In this document: positions 18,295 to 28,031 of the stretch, in pieces
How the letters are laid out: every line of letters begins with the position of its first letter
How positions within the stretch are numbered: position 1 is the stretch's first letter
Notes under the pieces: generated by a model
Database searches by the model: none
Seen by the model: the letters and a program-made list of their open reading frames with translations, nothing else
Told to the model about the DNA's origin: nothing
Source of the DNA: Bacteroidales bacterium
GTDB lineage: Bacteria > Bacteroidota > Bacteroidia > Bacteroidales > UBA1715
Assembly: GCA_012519815.1 (NCBI GenBank)
Contig: JAAYPM010000022.1
Span: forward strand, 1 to 34,915
DNA: 34,915 bases
Direction: 5' to 3'
Program-made: the position numbers and the translations under genes

Positions 18295-19017
18295 ATGAAA
18301 ATAATTGTAGATGCGGGAAATTCATATATAAAAGTATTTTTTTTATCGAGCCAAACGGTTACAAAAAAAATACAATTTTCGTATGCAGAAATAGCATTAT
18401 TTGTTTTGGAAATGCAAACACACGCTCACCTTCCGATTATTATTTCAGATGTTTCGGGGAGAATTGATACTTCCATACTTTCTCAACTGCCATCTCATTA
18501 TTTTTTATTTTCGCATTCACATGCTGTGCCAATTACAATTGAATATCAAACAATTTCAACCTTAGGTCTTGACCGAATAGCAAATGCGGTAGGTAGCGTA
18601 ACACTACGCCCTAATACCAATAAACTTATTATTGATATAGGTACAGCAATAACTATTGATTTTGTAGATGCAAACAATACATTTAAAGGTGGTGTAATAT
18701 CACCGGGAATGCACACTCGGTTTGATGCATTACACTCAAAAACAGGAAATCTTCCTTTAGTTGCAAAAGATGAAAAAATATATTTACATGCTAACACAAC
18801 CGAATCCGCCATACAAAGCGGTGTTATTCAGGGAATTGTATTTGAAATACGTAAATATATTGAAACATATAACACAATATATCCCGATATTAAGGTGTTC
18901 TTATGCGGTGGTGATGCTTTTTTCTTTGAAAAATTCCTAAAAAAACGCATCTTTGCAGAACCAAATTTATTAGCAATTGGGTTACAAACAATATACGCAT
19001 ATAATGTTACGAATTAA
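18295..19017 (+). CDS. coaX: Type III pantothenate kinase
   Basis: MKIIVDAGNSYIKV, LGLDRIANAVGS, LIIDIGTAITIDFVDANNTFKGGVISPGMHTRFDALHSKTGNLP, VIQGIVFEI, VFLCGGDAFFF. ATG at 18295 preferred over the upstream TTG. Confidence 0.94.
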   Translation: MKIIVDAGNSYIKVFFLSSQTVTKKIQFSYAEIALFVLEMQTHAHLPIIISDVSGRIDTSILSQLPSHYFLFSHSHAVPITIEYQTISTLGLDRIANAVGSVTLRPNTNKLIIDIGTAITIDFVDANNTFKGGVISPGMHTRFDALHSKTGNLPLVAKDEKIYLHANTTESAIQSGVIQGIVFEIRKYIETYNTIYPDIKVFLCGGDAFFFEKFLKKRIFAEPNLLAIGLQTIYAYNVTN

Positions 19018-20290
19018 AATAACTTTACTTACAATAAGCTTTTTTGCAATAAACGTTTCAAGTTTTGCGCAACGAGTAACCACATCGCCATATAGCATGT
19101 TTGGGTATGGGGATATGTACACAAACAGTCTGCATGTGCTTGACGGAAAAGGAGGTGCGGGCATTGCAAATCGTAACAAACACCATATTAGCTTTTTAAA
19201 TCCGGCAGGTCATAGTGGGGTGCAAAGCGAACGATTTATTTTTGAAACAGGCATAGGCAACAATATGAGAATACTGCAACAAGAACAATCAAGCAATCTT
19301 ACAAATGCAGCTGGCTTAGAATACCTTGCATTTGCATTTCCAATACTTGCATCAAAGTGGAACAGTGCAATTGGACTTTTGCCTTTTTCGTCAGTTGGGT
19401 ATGAAATAACCGCATCAAGCACAAGCAATGATTTCTTATATGAAGGAAGTGGCGGCATAAATCAAATTGTATGGGGAAATGCGTTTACACCATTTTCAAA
19501 TTTTTCTATAGGATTTCATGCACGGTTTCTTTTTGGCGAATCATATACAAAATCATTTGTTTTATTTCCTGAAAGTTCGGCAAGTTTTTCAACCGAAAAA
19601 CGCGAAACTATAAAAACAAATGGGCTTATTTGGGATTTTGGTTTTATATACACAATTCCCCTTTCTGAAACGTCAAATATTTCAATTGCAGCAACATATC
19701 GCGACAAACAAACCGCAGCATACACACAGAAGAATTTTTTAGCTACATTTTTGAATTTAGAAGATTCAGAAGAAGCTATCACTTTTATTGATACAGTTTC
19801 AAACTCATATAATTCGGACATACGCACAGATTTTCCTCAGAAAATTGGGGTCGGAATTCAATATACAATTACCAACAAGTTTGAATATTCGCTTGATGTT
19901 TCACAAGAAAATTGGAATAAAATTTTTGTATATGGAGCAACAAATAAAAATCTTTCAAACAGTATATCTTTGAATACAGGAATTGAATATATTCCAGACA
20001 CACGTTCATTAGCATATTTTAAAAGATTGCCCTATAGAATTGGATTTCATTACTCGCAACTACCTATTTCTGAAACAATTGGAACAGAAAAAAACAAACC
20101 TATAGATATTGGCGTTAGTTTTGGCACAGATTTTATGCTAAAACAAACAGGAAACAGTATTACCCTATCATTTATTTTAGGAAAACGAGGAGATTTTACT
20201 GTTTCTCATTCTATTCAAGAAACCTATTTTATAACGAAATGTACTATACGGCTTCATGAAGCGTGGTTTTTTAAACGGAAAATTGATTAA
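19004..20290 (+). CDS. Outer membrane beta-barrel protein, FadL/OmpP1-like
   Basis: Signal peptide MLRIKITLLTISFFAINVSSFAQ, then TTSPYSMFGYGD... LNPAGHSG and repeated amphipathic beta strands. ATG at 19004 overlaps the coaX 3' end. Confidence 0.75.
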   Translation: MLRIKITLLTISFFAINVSSFAQRVTTSPYSMFGYGDMYTNSLHVLDGKGGAGIANRNKHHISFLNPAGHSGVQSERFIFETGIGNNMRILQQEQSSNLTNAAGLEYLAFAFPILASKWNSAIGLLPFSSVGYEITASSTSNDFLYEGSGGINQIVWGNAFTPFSNFSIGFHARFLFGESYTKSFVLFPESSASFSTEKRETIKTNGLIWDFGFIYTIPLSETSNISIAATYRDKQTAAYTQKNFLATFLNLEDSEEAITFIDTVSNSYNSDIRTDFPQKIGVGIQYTITNKFEYSLDVSQENWNKIFVYGATNKNLSNSISLNTGIEYIPDTRSLAYFKRLPYRIGFHYSQLPISETIGTEKNKPIDIGVSFGTDFMLKQTGNSITLSFILGKRGDFTVSHSIQETYFITKCTIRLHEAWFFKRKID

Positions 20291-20311
20291 ATAAACTATA
20301 AATATATAATT

Positions 20312-21643
20312 ATGAAACTAACAAATAAAATATTGCTTTACATAGGAATAGCAACTCTTCCGTTACACATATTTGCTCAAAGCGAAACATATGATTACGG
20401 AAGCGGAGAAGACAGTATTCGATGTTTACAAAATTTATCTGTATATCAAAATCGATACAGAAATGAAGAAAAAACATCAGACTTTGCTCCAGAAACGATG
20501 AAAGCGTGGCGAAACGCATTTTTTCAGTGTCCTAAAGGTTCACAAAACATGTACAGCCCTCATGGAGTAAAAATGTTTGAAACCTTATTTAAAAACACAC
20601 AAGATGAGACACTTAAAGCTGCATACATAGACACTATTAAATTAATATACGACAGACGTATTGAATATTTTGGTGAAAAAGAACGATATCTTGGATATAA
20701 AGGTGCAGATATTTTTATGCTTAACTCTAATTTGTTTGAAGAGGCTTACAGCTTATGTAAAGAATCTGTTGATGGATTAGGCAATAATTCTGATGTTAAA
20801 ACTATTATTATTTTAATGCAAACAGCTGTTATAAAAGTAGCAAACAATACTATGAAAAAACCTGAAGCAATTGCATTATATCAACAACTTGATGGTATTT
20901 TAGAATATAACAGTAAAAAAGGTTCTAACACGCATGAAAGTTGGCGAAAAAACTTAGAAGCTATCTTTTTACGTTTAAATCCAGATTGTTCTGACCTGAT
21001 TGCTACATTTGAACCTCAATTTAAAGCCAATCCTGAAGATACAGAACTGTTAAAAAAAATCACATCGTACTTGGCAAAAAACTGCACCGAATCTGATTTA
21101 TACCTACAAGCAGCAATAAATCTTGATAAAATAGAGCCTTCTGCATTGTCAAAACGGAATATAGCAGAAATGTATGTTTCAAAAAAAGAGACATCGCTTG
21201 CACTGCAATATTTCCAACAATCTATTGACATAGAAGAAAGTAGCGAACAAAAAGCAGCAACATATTATACTATGGCAAATGTTGTAAGTTCAAATCCAAG
21301 TTTAAGTGTTTCCTATGCTCAAAAAGCACTTGCACTAAATCCAAATATGGGAATAGCATATATTCTTATTGCTCGGCAATATGTTGCTGGAAGTTCAGAA
21401 TGTGGAAAAGGAACCGATGAATATGAAGTGGAAAAATGGAAAGCATTTTGGGTTGCCGAAGATTTATGTATTAAAGCAAAAAACATAGATGCAAGTGTTA
21501 CAGCACAAGCAAATACAGACATTTCAAAATATAGAAAATACTTTCCTGATATAGAAACAATGTTTGGATACGATATAACCGAAGGTTCAACTCAAACAAT
21601 AAACTGCTGGTTTTCAGCAACAACTACAGCAAAAGCAAAATAA
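20312..21643 (+). CDS. TPR-type periplasmic protein of unknown function
   Basis: Signal peptide MKLTNKILLYIGIATLPLHIFAQ; TPR-like helical repeats (SKRNIAEMYVSKKETSLALQYFQQSIDIEESSEQKAATYYTMANVVSSNPSLSVSYAQKALALNPNMGIAYILIARQYV). Confidence 0.75.
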   Translation: MKLTNKILLYIGIATLPLHIFAQSETYDYGSGEDSIRCLQNLSVYQNRYRNEEKTSDFAPETMKAWRNAFFQCPKGSQNMYSPHGVKMFETLFKNTQDETLKAAYIDTIKLIYDRRIEYFGEKERYLGYKGADIFMLNSNLFEEAYSLCKESVDGLGNNSDVKTIIILMQTAVIKVANNTMKKPEAIALYQQLDGILEYNSKKGSNTHESWRKNLEAIFLRLNPDCSDLIATFEPQFKANPEDTELLKKITSYLAKNCTESDLYLQAAINLDKIEPSALSKRNIAEMYVSKKETSLALQYFQQSIDIEESSEQKAATYYTMANVVSSNPSLSVSYAQKALALNPNMGIAYILIARQYVAGSSECGKGTDEYEVEKWKAFWVAEDLCIKAKNIDASVTAQANTDISKYRKYFPDIETMFGYDITEGSTQTINCWFSATTTAKAK

Positions 21644-21647
21644 TTAC

Positions 21648-22247
21648 ATGCATTCATGTAAACATATATATACAACAAGCATCGTTATAGCTATAATGAT
21701 GCTTGTTTCGTGTAAAAACGACATGAAAAATATTATTAAAATTTCGGAAATTGAACAAATGCCCGAATTATCAGGAGAAAATTTGTATCTGCAACAAACA
21801 GAATATGGCAATGTAACACTATCAATATTTACCAAAACACTTCAAAAATATTCCGCAGAAAATTCCTTGTACAAATCTCCTCGAACAATTTTTCCCGATG
21901 GTATTCATGTAGTTCATTTTAGCACTTATCCCGACACAAGTGCAATGATTAAAGCTAATTATGCCATTCAGTATGAAGAAGAAGACAAATGGGAAGCAAA
22001 AGGAAATGTAATTGCTAAAAACTCAAAAGGCGAAATATTGCATACCGAATTTTTAGTGTGGGAACAAGCAAAAGGGAAAATATATTCTCATGAACATGTG
22101 CAAATAACCACCTCCGAAGATATTATTATTGGACAAGGTTTTACATCTGATGAAAATTTTGATAACTGGGAAATAACCAATGTTACAGGAGTTTTTTCAT
22201 TTTATGATTCAGAAGAAACCGATTCTTTGGCAACAGAAACACAATAA
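21648..22247 (+). CDS. lptC: LPS export periplasmic protein LptC-like lipoprotein
   Basis: Lipobox-like LVSC; YPDTSAMIKANYAIQYEEEDKWEAKGNVIAKNSKGEILHTEFLVWEQAKGKIYSHEHVQITTSEDIIIGQGFTSDENFDNWEITNVTGVF. Confidence 0.85.
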   Translation: MHSCKHIYTTSIVIAIMMLVSCKNDMKNIIKISEIEQMPELSGENLYLQQTEYGNVTLSIFTKTLQKYSAENSLYKSPRTIFPDGIHVVHFSTYPDTSAMIKANYAIQYEEEDKWEAKGNVIAKNSKGEILHTEFLVWEQAKGKIYSHEHVQITTSEDIIIGQGFTSDENFDNWEITNVTGVFSFYDSEETDSLATETQ

Positions 22248-22250
22248 TAC

Positions 22251-22427
22251 ATGCGAAAAAAAATTCTTACATATATATGGTTGTTTATAGCTATTGCATC
22301 ATTCATTACGCTTGTTGATGTTTATAAAAAACAACAATTTTCAAAAGATTTTTACGTGTTTTTAACGATTTTTATTATATCATGCATTCTATTTTTCATC
22401 AAAAAAAGAAAACATTTTAACACATAA
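22251..22427 (+). CDS. 58-aa small membrane protein, not in the supplied ORF track
   Basis: MRKKILTYIWLFIAIASFITLVDVYKKQQFSKDFYVFLTIFIISCILFFIKKRKHFNT: two predicted TM helices; begins 3 nt after lptC and ends 12 nt before the next gene. Confidence 0.7.
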   Translation: MRKKILTYIWLFIAIASFITLVDVYKKQQFSKDFYVFLTIFIISCILFFIKKRKHFNT

Positions 22428-22439
22428 ACACAATTCACA

Positions 22440-23705
22440 ATGAGTTATTTTTTACTAATTATTGTTTGTTTATTGCTTTTAACTCTCTTGTCAGGATTAG
22501 AAATTGCGTTTTTTAATTCCAACACATTGCAAGTTGAAATAGATGTGCACAAAGGAAATGTATCAGCAAAAATCATCTCGTTTTTTTTAAAACGTTTTGA
22601 TATATGTGTTATAAGTATATTATTAACAAAAACAATTACACTTGTAACATATGGACTATTAATAGTATATGCTGTAGAATTAATTTTGTCAGCATGGATA
22701 CCATCACAACTACTTATTATAATTGTTCAAATTATTATAGCTGCAATTATTCTCATTTTTACAGTTGAACTTTTACCTAAGGTTGTTTTTCAAATTCATG
22801 CACATTTTATTCTTCGCATATTTTTAATTCCATTTATCATCATTTTTATTATAACATATCCTATAACCATTGTTGCACATATACTTTCACGGTTTTTTTT
22901 CAAATTTACTCGTTTAAAAAAACGTGGTGAACAAAATATAAAAGATAGAGCAAAACACGATTTAAGGCATTTTTTTGTTGAAAAATCTTCTGAAACACAA
23001 CAAAAAAATCAGCAGACAAATAATTTTAAAATATTTATAAATGCACTTGAGTTTTCTTCGGTAAAATTACGGGAATGTTTAAAACCAAGAACCGAGTTAA
23101 TTACAATAAACATTGAAAATGAATTAGATACGTTAATTCCAAAATTTGCAGATTCAGGCTATTCAAAAATTTTGGTATATAAAAACTCTGTGGACACGAT
23201 TGTTGGATATGTGCACTCATCAGATATGCTTAAAAATCCTGAATCTATTTCGTCTATTCTTCGGAAAATTCCGTTTGTTCCCGAAACGATGAGTGCAAAA
23301 AAAATGCTTGCTCAGTTTATTAATGAAAAACAAAGTATTGCAGTAGTTGTTGATGAATTTGGTGGCACAGAAGGAATTGTTACTATTGAAGATATTATTG
23401 AAGAGATTTTTGGGGAAATTAGAGACGAACACGACCAAATTGAACTTGAAGAACGGCAAATAAATGAACAAGAATTTATATTTTCTGGAAGACAAGAAAT
23501 TGATCATTTAAACGAAACCTACCAACTGTCTCTATCTGATTCAGAAGAATACAAAACACTCGCAGGTTTTTTCCTGTATTATCACGAAAAATTTCCTACT
23601 ATAAATGCAACAATAACCATTAATAACTTAAAATTAACGGTGCTTAAAATCACAGGGACACGTATAGAATTAATTCATGTAAAAATATTACAAGATACCC
23701 ATTAG
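22440..23705 (+). CDS. CorC/HlyC-type hemolysin family protein (DUF21-CBS-CorC_HlyC; GldE-like)
   Basis: N-terminal TM domain; LRECLKPRTELITINIENELDTLIPKFADSGYSKILVYKNSVDTIVGYVHSSDML; FVPETMSAKKMLAQFINEKQSIAVVVDEFGGTEGIVTIEDIIEEIFGEIRDEHD. Confidence 0.92.
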   Translation: MSYFLLIIVCLLLLTLLSGLEIAFFNSNTLQVEIDVHKGNVSAKIISFFLKRFDICVISILLTKTITLVTYGLLIVYAVELILSAWIPSQLLIIIVQIIIAAIILIFTVELLPKVVFQIHAHFILRIFLIPFIIIFIITYPITIVAHILSRFFFKFTRLKKRGEQNIKDRAKHDLRHFFVEKSSETQQKNQQTNNFKIFINALEFSSVKLRECLKPRTELITINIENELDTLIPKFADSGYSKILVYKNSVDTIVGYVHSSDMLKNPESISSILRKIPFVPETMSAKKMLAQFINEKQSIAVVVDEFGGTEGIVTIEDIIEEIFGEIRDEHDQIELEERQINEQEFIFSGRQEIDHLNETYQLSLSDSEEYKTLAGFFLYYHEKFPTINATITINNLKLTVLKITGTRIELIHVKILQDTH

Positions 23706-23721
23706 AATTTAGTATTTTTTT

Positions 23722-23729
23722 TATCTTTG
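23722..23729 (+). promoter_or_regulatory. Putative -7 element (TATCTTTG) upstream of the PPIase gene
   Basis: Matches Bacteroidota TAnnTTTG; 36 nt from ATG at 23766; -33 element unclear. Confidence 0.45.
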
Positions 23730-23765
23730 CAAACTTAAAATAAACATTAATATAAAAATCAGATA

Positions 23766-25889
23766 ATGTCAGTTATACAAAAACTTCGAAGCAAAACCGG
23801 GATCACTACAATTTTTATTGGTGTTGCCTTATTAGCATTTGTAATTACAGGGCTTGACCCTCAAATGTTTTCATCTATTACAGGAAACGAAAATGTAATA
23901 GCAGAAATTAAAGGTGAAAAATACCCATATGAAGCATACTATGAAATGTTAGAACGTCTTCAACAACAATTAGACGGAAACGCATCTGAAATGCAACAAC
24001 AAGGTGTATATAGCAGAGCATGGGATGCTTTTATTGCACGTAATGTGTACGATGACACTTATGAAAAAATAGGAATCGGAATATTTAATCCATGGCTTTC
24101 TATTATTGGCATCTCATCAAGTGAATTTGAAGACATTATGATTGGAGACAACATTGCTCCAGAAGTATATAACGCCGATATTTTCAAAAATCCTGACACA
24201 CGCCAATTCGATAAAGATATTCTATTACAAACACTTGCTAATTTATCAAGCATTCGTGAGCAATATCCTGATTTTTACATGGAATGGTTAAATTTTGAAA
24301 CGGGAATGCATCAAAAAGTGCTCGAAACAAAACTAAACACTATTGTATCAAAAGCAATGTATCCTACAGCACTCGAAATAGAAATGGCTATTGCTGAAGA
24401 ATCAAAACAAAACACTATTGAATTTATTAAAATTGACTATAATTCTATTGCAGATTCGTTAGTAACTATTACCGATAAAGAAATAGCAGCCTATTATGAA
24501 GCTCACAAAAAAGATAAAAAATTTATGCGTGAAGATGATGCAGTAACTATTGAATATGTAAGTTTTGCTATTAATCCAACTGCCGAAGATATTCGTAATA
24601 CAGAAATACACACAGCAAATTTGCGTGATGGTTTTATTAACGCTCGTAATATTCAAAGTTTCTTAAATATTAATTCTGATATAAAATTTGACCCAACTTA
24701 TTACAAAAAAGGAGTGTTACCCGAAGTTATTGATGATTTTGCATTTTCGCAAGCAATAGACAGCACAACAGACATGTATTTAGAAAATAACATGTATAAA
24801 ATTGCGAAAATATCTGACATTCGTTATGCGTCTGATTCGGCACGTGCTCGGCATATTCTTTTAATTGGAGAAGATGCAATGCAAAAAGCAGACAGTCTTC
24901 AAAAAGTACTTACAAATAAAGAAGCAAATTTTACAGACCTTGTACGTATGTATTCAGCAGATAGTGCATCTATTCCGCTGGGAGGTGTTATTGATTGGTT
25001 TTATGAAGGACAAATGGTACAACCGTTTCAGGATACTTGCTTTTTTGGAGAGCGAGGCAAATTTTACATAACACCTACACAATACGGTGTCCATATTATA
25101 GAAATCCTAAACCAAGGTCCTAAATCAAAACGAGTACAAGTTCAATATTTAGCAAGAGAAATTCAATACTCTACCGATACTCGAAAAGCAGTATATTCTG
25201 AAGCTGTAAATTTTGCTTCAAAAAATGAAACAAAAGAGCAGTTTGATATATCAATTGCTGAAAATAATACACTTGTAAAGCGTATAGCAGAAAATGTTAC
25301 ACCAAATCAAAGATTTATTTCTGGAATTTCCGATTCACGTGATTTAATTCGATGGGCTCATGATTCTAAAAATGCAAGAGGAGTGGTTTCTGATATTTTT
25401 ACCTGCGGTGATGCTTTTGTAGTTGCTGTTGTTACAGAAACATTTAAAAAAGGCACAAAAACACTTGCGCAAGTTAAAGATGAAATACAGTCAATTATAC
25501 GTATTGAAAAGAAACAAGCTTACATTACTAATATAATTAACAATAATGCGGGAGAAAAAACTTTGCAAGCAATTGGCGAATTATTTAATGTAACTCCTAT
25601 AGTTTCTAACACTATTACTTTTGCTTCGGTTACAGCACAAAATATTGGAAAAGAGCCAAAAGTAATTGGCACAGCAACAAATCTTGAAGTAGGTACAATG
25701 TCAAGCATAATTTTAGGAGAAACAGGCGTGTATATGCTTGTGGTTACCGATTCTAAAACGGTTGAAACAGATGCTGAACAAAAAGAAATGCGTATGGCAT
25801 CTTCAAAAAGCATGAAAATAATAAATAACATATTTCCTTATTTAAAAGAAAAAGCAAATATTGTAGATAATCGATTGAGATTCTTATAA
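23766..25889 (+). CDS. PpiD/SurA-type peptidyl-prolyl cis-trans isomerase (SurA_N + parvulin)
   Basis: MSVIQKLRSKTGITTIFIGVALLAFVITGLDP; parvulin segment ARARHILLIGEDAMQKADSLQKVLTNKEANFTDLVRMYSADSASIPLGGVIDWFYEGQMVQPFQDTCFFGERGKFYITPTQYGVHIIEIL. Confidence 0.93.
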   Translation: MSVIQKLRSKTGITTIFIGVALLAFVITGLDPQMFSSITGNENVIAEIKGEKYPYEAYYEMLERLQQQLDGNASEMQQQGVYSRAWDAFIARNVYDDTYEKIGIGIFNPWLSIIGISSSEFEDIMIGDNIAPEVYNADIFKNPDTRQFDKDILLQTLANLSSIREQYPDFYMEWLNFETGMHQKVLETKLNTIVSKAMYPTALEIEMAIAEESKQNTIEFIKIDYNSIADSLVTITDKEIAAYYEAHKKDKKFMREDDAVTIEYVSFAINPTAEDIRNTEIHTANLRDGFINARNIQSFLNINSDIKFDPTYYKKGVLPEVIDDFAFSQAIDSTTDMYLENNMYKIAKISDIRYASDSARARHILLIGEDAMQKADSLQKVLTNKEANFTDLVRMYSADSASIPLGGVIDWFYEGQMVQPFQDTCFFGERGKFYITPTQYGVHIIEILNQGPKSKRVQVQYLAREIQYSTDTRKAVYSEAVNFASKNETKEQFDISIAENNTLVKRIAENVTPNQRFISGISDSRDLIRWAHDSKNARGVVSDIFTCGDAFVVAVVTETFKKGTKTLAQVKDEIQSIIRIEKKQAYITNIINNNAGEKTLQAIGELFNVTPIVSNTITFASVTAQNIGKEPKVIGTATNLEVGTMSSIILGETGVYMLVVTDSKTVETDAEQKEMRMASSKSMKIINNIFPYLKEKANIVDNRLRFL

Positions 25890-25909
25890 ATAGAATAATG
25901 ATTTTAGTT

Positions 25910-25943
25910 AAAAGGGTGTTTTCAAAAGAAGCACCCTTTTTTT
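25910..25943 (+). terminator. Rho-independent terminator after the PPIase gene
   Basis: AAAAGGGTGTTTTCAAAAGAAGCACCCTTTTTTTA: stem AAAAGGGTG/CACCCTTTT plus T run, 20 nt after the stop codon. Confidence 0.85.
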
Positions 25944-26030
25944 ATATAATCACTATTATTCGACAAACAACTATATGAATGTGCTTTTGAAACAAGAATA
26001 TAAAAGCAGACAAAAATCACTCATTTTTTT

Positions 26031-26095
26031 AACCGCAATGTTCGCAAAGTAGCTTTATTCAATATGTTGTATTTTTCTTTGTATTCTTTACAGTT
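26031..26095. repeat. Decayed inverted repeat of GCAAAG-type intergenic element
   Basis: Left arm AACCGCAATGTTCGCAAAG (26031-26049) and right arm CTTTGTATTCTTTACAGTT (26077-26095; reverse complement AACTGTAAAGAATACAAAG) match at 12/19 positions; related AACCACAGAATACATTC follows at 26109-26125. Confidence 0.45.
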
Positions 26096-26124
26096 TTCTT
26101 TTTTATGTAACCACAGAATACATT

Positions 26125-26784
26125 CTATTCAATATAATTTTTTGTATATTTTCGTACGGTATAGGTAAATTCAATAGTAGTATCTGTTGACGATTGTGGT
26201 GAATATTTTTGTTTCGCAGCATATGAAAATGGAACAAAAGCAAAATCTTTAAAAAAATACGCTAACAAACCTCCTACAATAAATCCTCCCAAATGAGTTT
26301 CCCACGAAATAGCAGCATTTTGTGGAATTATTCCCCACATTATGCCAGTTTGCAAAAACAGAACAATAAAAGAAATAGCTAAGACGGTGCGTTGTTTTTT
26401 AAAAAAACCTAAAAAAATCATAAATGCACTAAATGCATACACAATGCCACTTGCTCCAATATGCACAGAAAAAGGATTTCCTATAAACCATGTAAATAAA
26501 CCGGGAATAAGATACGCAACAAAAAAAACAATATATGCAACCGAATGATAGGTATAAAATAAAAAAGCACTTAAAATAACAAATGAAACCAAGTTTGAAA
26601 ATAAATGAAACCAAGAACCGTGTATAAGTGGAAATAAAAAAATCCCCCAAAAGCCTTGAAAAGAAAGAGGAATTACGCCAAATTGAGCACATGATACATG
26701 GGCAAAAACTTCAATAATTTTTACAAAAATCACTAAAAAAACAAAGACAGTTGGAAGCGTATATAAAGAGAAAAAATATTTCAT
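26125..26784 (-). CDS. Rhomboid family intramembrane serine protease
   Basis: LIHGSWFHLFSNLVSFVIL (HxxxN), VHIGASGIVYAF (GxSG), WETHLGGFIVGGLLAYFF (catalytic His in TM6); multiple TM helices. Confidence 0.93.
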   Translation of the reverse strand: MKYFFSLYTLPTVFVFLVIFVKIIEVFAHVSCAQFGVIPLSFQGFWGIFLFPLIHGSWFHLFSNLVSFVILSAFLFYTYHSVAYIVFFVAYLIPGLFTWFIGNPFSVHIGASGIVYAFSAFMIFLGFFKKQRTVLAISFIVLFLQTGIMWGIIPQNAAISWETHLGGFIVGGLLAYFFKDFAFVPFSYAAKQKYSPQSSTDTTIEFTYTVRKYTKNYIE

Positions 26785-26913
26785 TACACTAATTTATTTA
26801 AAAATAGTGAAAATCATAGTATTTTTATTGAAGTTTTACTATTTTAGCTAAAATTATCTTTATTTTTGTAAATTCTATGTGATTTTTAACAAGCGAATTA
26901 AAATAATTGCGAT

Positions 26914-27609
26914 ATGAAAAAGATTTTGTTTTTAATGTGCACAGTAATAAGCATATACTTTATCTCATGTAAAGAGGAACCAAGTAGTATTGATTGCGAT
27001 ATGGAAGGCATAAAAGTATTCAAAAAAACATACGGCCCCGACTCTGTTATTACTATTTATCCAGTGATTACAACCAACAATTATGATTTTTGCGATTCTA
27101 TGGTGTGGGATACTATTGCGAGCGACTGGGTTCAACCCTATATTTTAGATCCATCAAAAAAATGCACCGAAGAAGTAGCCTTAGAATATATTCGCCAAGG
27201 GAATGACACCGCATGCCCGTGTCGTGAAAATCCAAATAAACATAACGACCAAATCAATTCAAAATTTGTAATTGATGGTATTGAAAAATTCAAATCAAAT
27301 CATCTTTTTATAAAGGTACCGGGTGATACTATTAAAATCCGACGATATGTTGACTATACAAATGAAGGTAACGTGTTTCAAGGATATGTTGCTACAGACA
27401 CATCTTTAGGATATTATAAAGAATACAATGCACGAGTATTAAAATCAGGCATTTATGAATATGAACTTATATTATTTAAAGATCCAGAACATCAAGTTCC
27501 ATTTGACACAATTGCAAACAGATTTGTAATTATTACAAGTAAATATCGCGATCATAATTCTAATTGTAAAGACAAAGCAAGAGAAAAGAACGATCCACTT
27601 CTCAAATAA
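26914..27609 (+). CDS. Predicted lipoprotein of unknown function
   Basis: MKKILFLMCTVISIYFISCKEEPSS lipobox; no family recognised. Confidence 0.75.
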   Translation: MKKILFLMCTVISIYFISCKEEPSSIDCDMEGIKVFKKTYGPDSVITIYPVITTNNYDFCDSMVWDTIASDWVQPYILDPSKKCTEEVALEYIRQGNDTACPCRENPNKHNDQINSKFVIDGIEKFKSNHLFIKVPGDTIKIRRYVDYTNEGNVFQGYVATDTSLGYYKEYNARVLKSGIYEYELILFKDPEHQVPFDTIANRFVIITSKYRDHNSNCKDKAREKNDPLLK

Positions 27610-27644
27610 AAACATTTAAACGTAAATATAATTATTGTAAATTA

Positions 27645-27676
27645 TTGTACCATTTCAATTAATTACCTTATATTTG
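27645..27676 (+). promoter_or_regulatory. Putative Bacteroidota promoter (TTG-N21-TATATTTG) upstream of HU gene
   Basis: TTG at 27645-27647 and TATATTTG at 27669-27676, spacing 21 nt, compatible with the Bacteroidota -33/-7 consensus. Confidence 0.55.
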
Positions 27677-27728
27677 CTTTCTCAAAAAAAATAAAGGTTA
27701 ATTATTTGATAGTTAAAATTATAAAAAT

Positions 27729-28013
27729 ATGACAAAGGCAGATATCGTAAATGAAGTATCGAAAAAAACAGGAATCGAAAAAGTAATAGTTCAAAAAACT
27801 ATTGAAGCATCAATGGAAACAATCAAAGAATCTTTAACGCAAGGTAACAATGTGTATTTGAGAGGATTTGGTAGTTTTATTGTTAAAAAACGTGCTAAGA
27901 AAACAGCAAGAAACATTTCAAAAAATACAACTATTATAATTCCGGCGCATAATGTTCCTGCATTTAAACCTGCAAAAACATTTATTAATTCGGTAAAAGA
28001 TAACGTAAAATAA
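27729..28013 (+). CDS. HU family DNA-binding protein
   Basis: MTKADIVNEVSKKTGIEKVIVQKTIEASMETIKESLTQGNNVYLRGFGSFIVKKRAKKTARNISKNTTIIIPAHNVPAFKPAKTFINSVK. Confidence 0.96.
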   Translation: MTKADIVNEVSKKTGIEKVIVQKTIEASMETIKESLTQGNNVYLRGFGSFIVKKRAKKTARNISKNTTIIIPAHNVPAFKPAKTFINSVKDNVK

Positions 28014-28017
28014 AATC

Positions 28018-28023
28018 AGGAGG
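28018..28023 (+). promoter_or_regulatory. Consensus Shine-Dalgarno AGGAGG
   Basis: AGGAGG 8 nt before ATG at 28032; other gene starts in the window lack such a motif. Confidence 0.8.
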
Positions 28024-28031
28024 AATATAAT

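Noticed and set aside
19516-19827. 103-aa minus-strand ORF inside the OMP gene
   Set aside because: Antisense shadow ORF; no family features.
23220-23507. 95-aa Phe/Asn-rich minus-strand ORF in the CorC gene
   Set aside because: Reverse-complement artifact of a Lys/Glu/Ile-rich coding sequence.
25520-25831. 103-aa minus-strand ORF inside the PPIase gene
   Set aside because: Antisense shadow ORF of a well-supported CDS; no promoter or homology signal seen.
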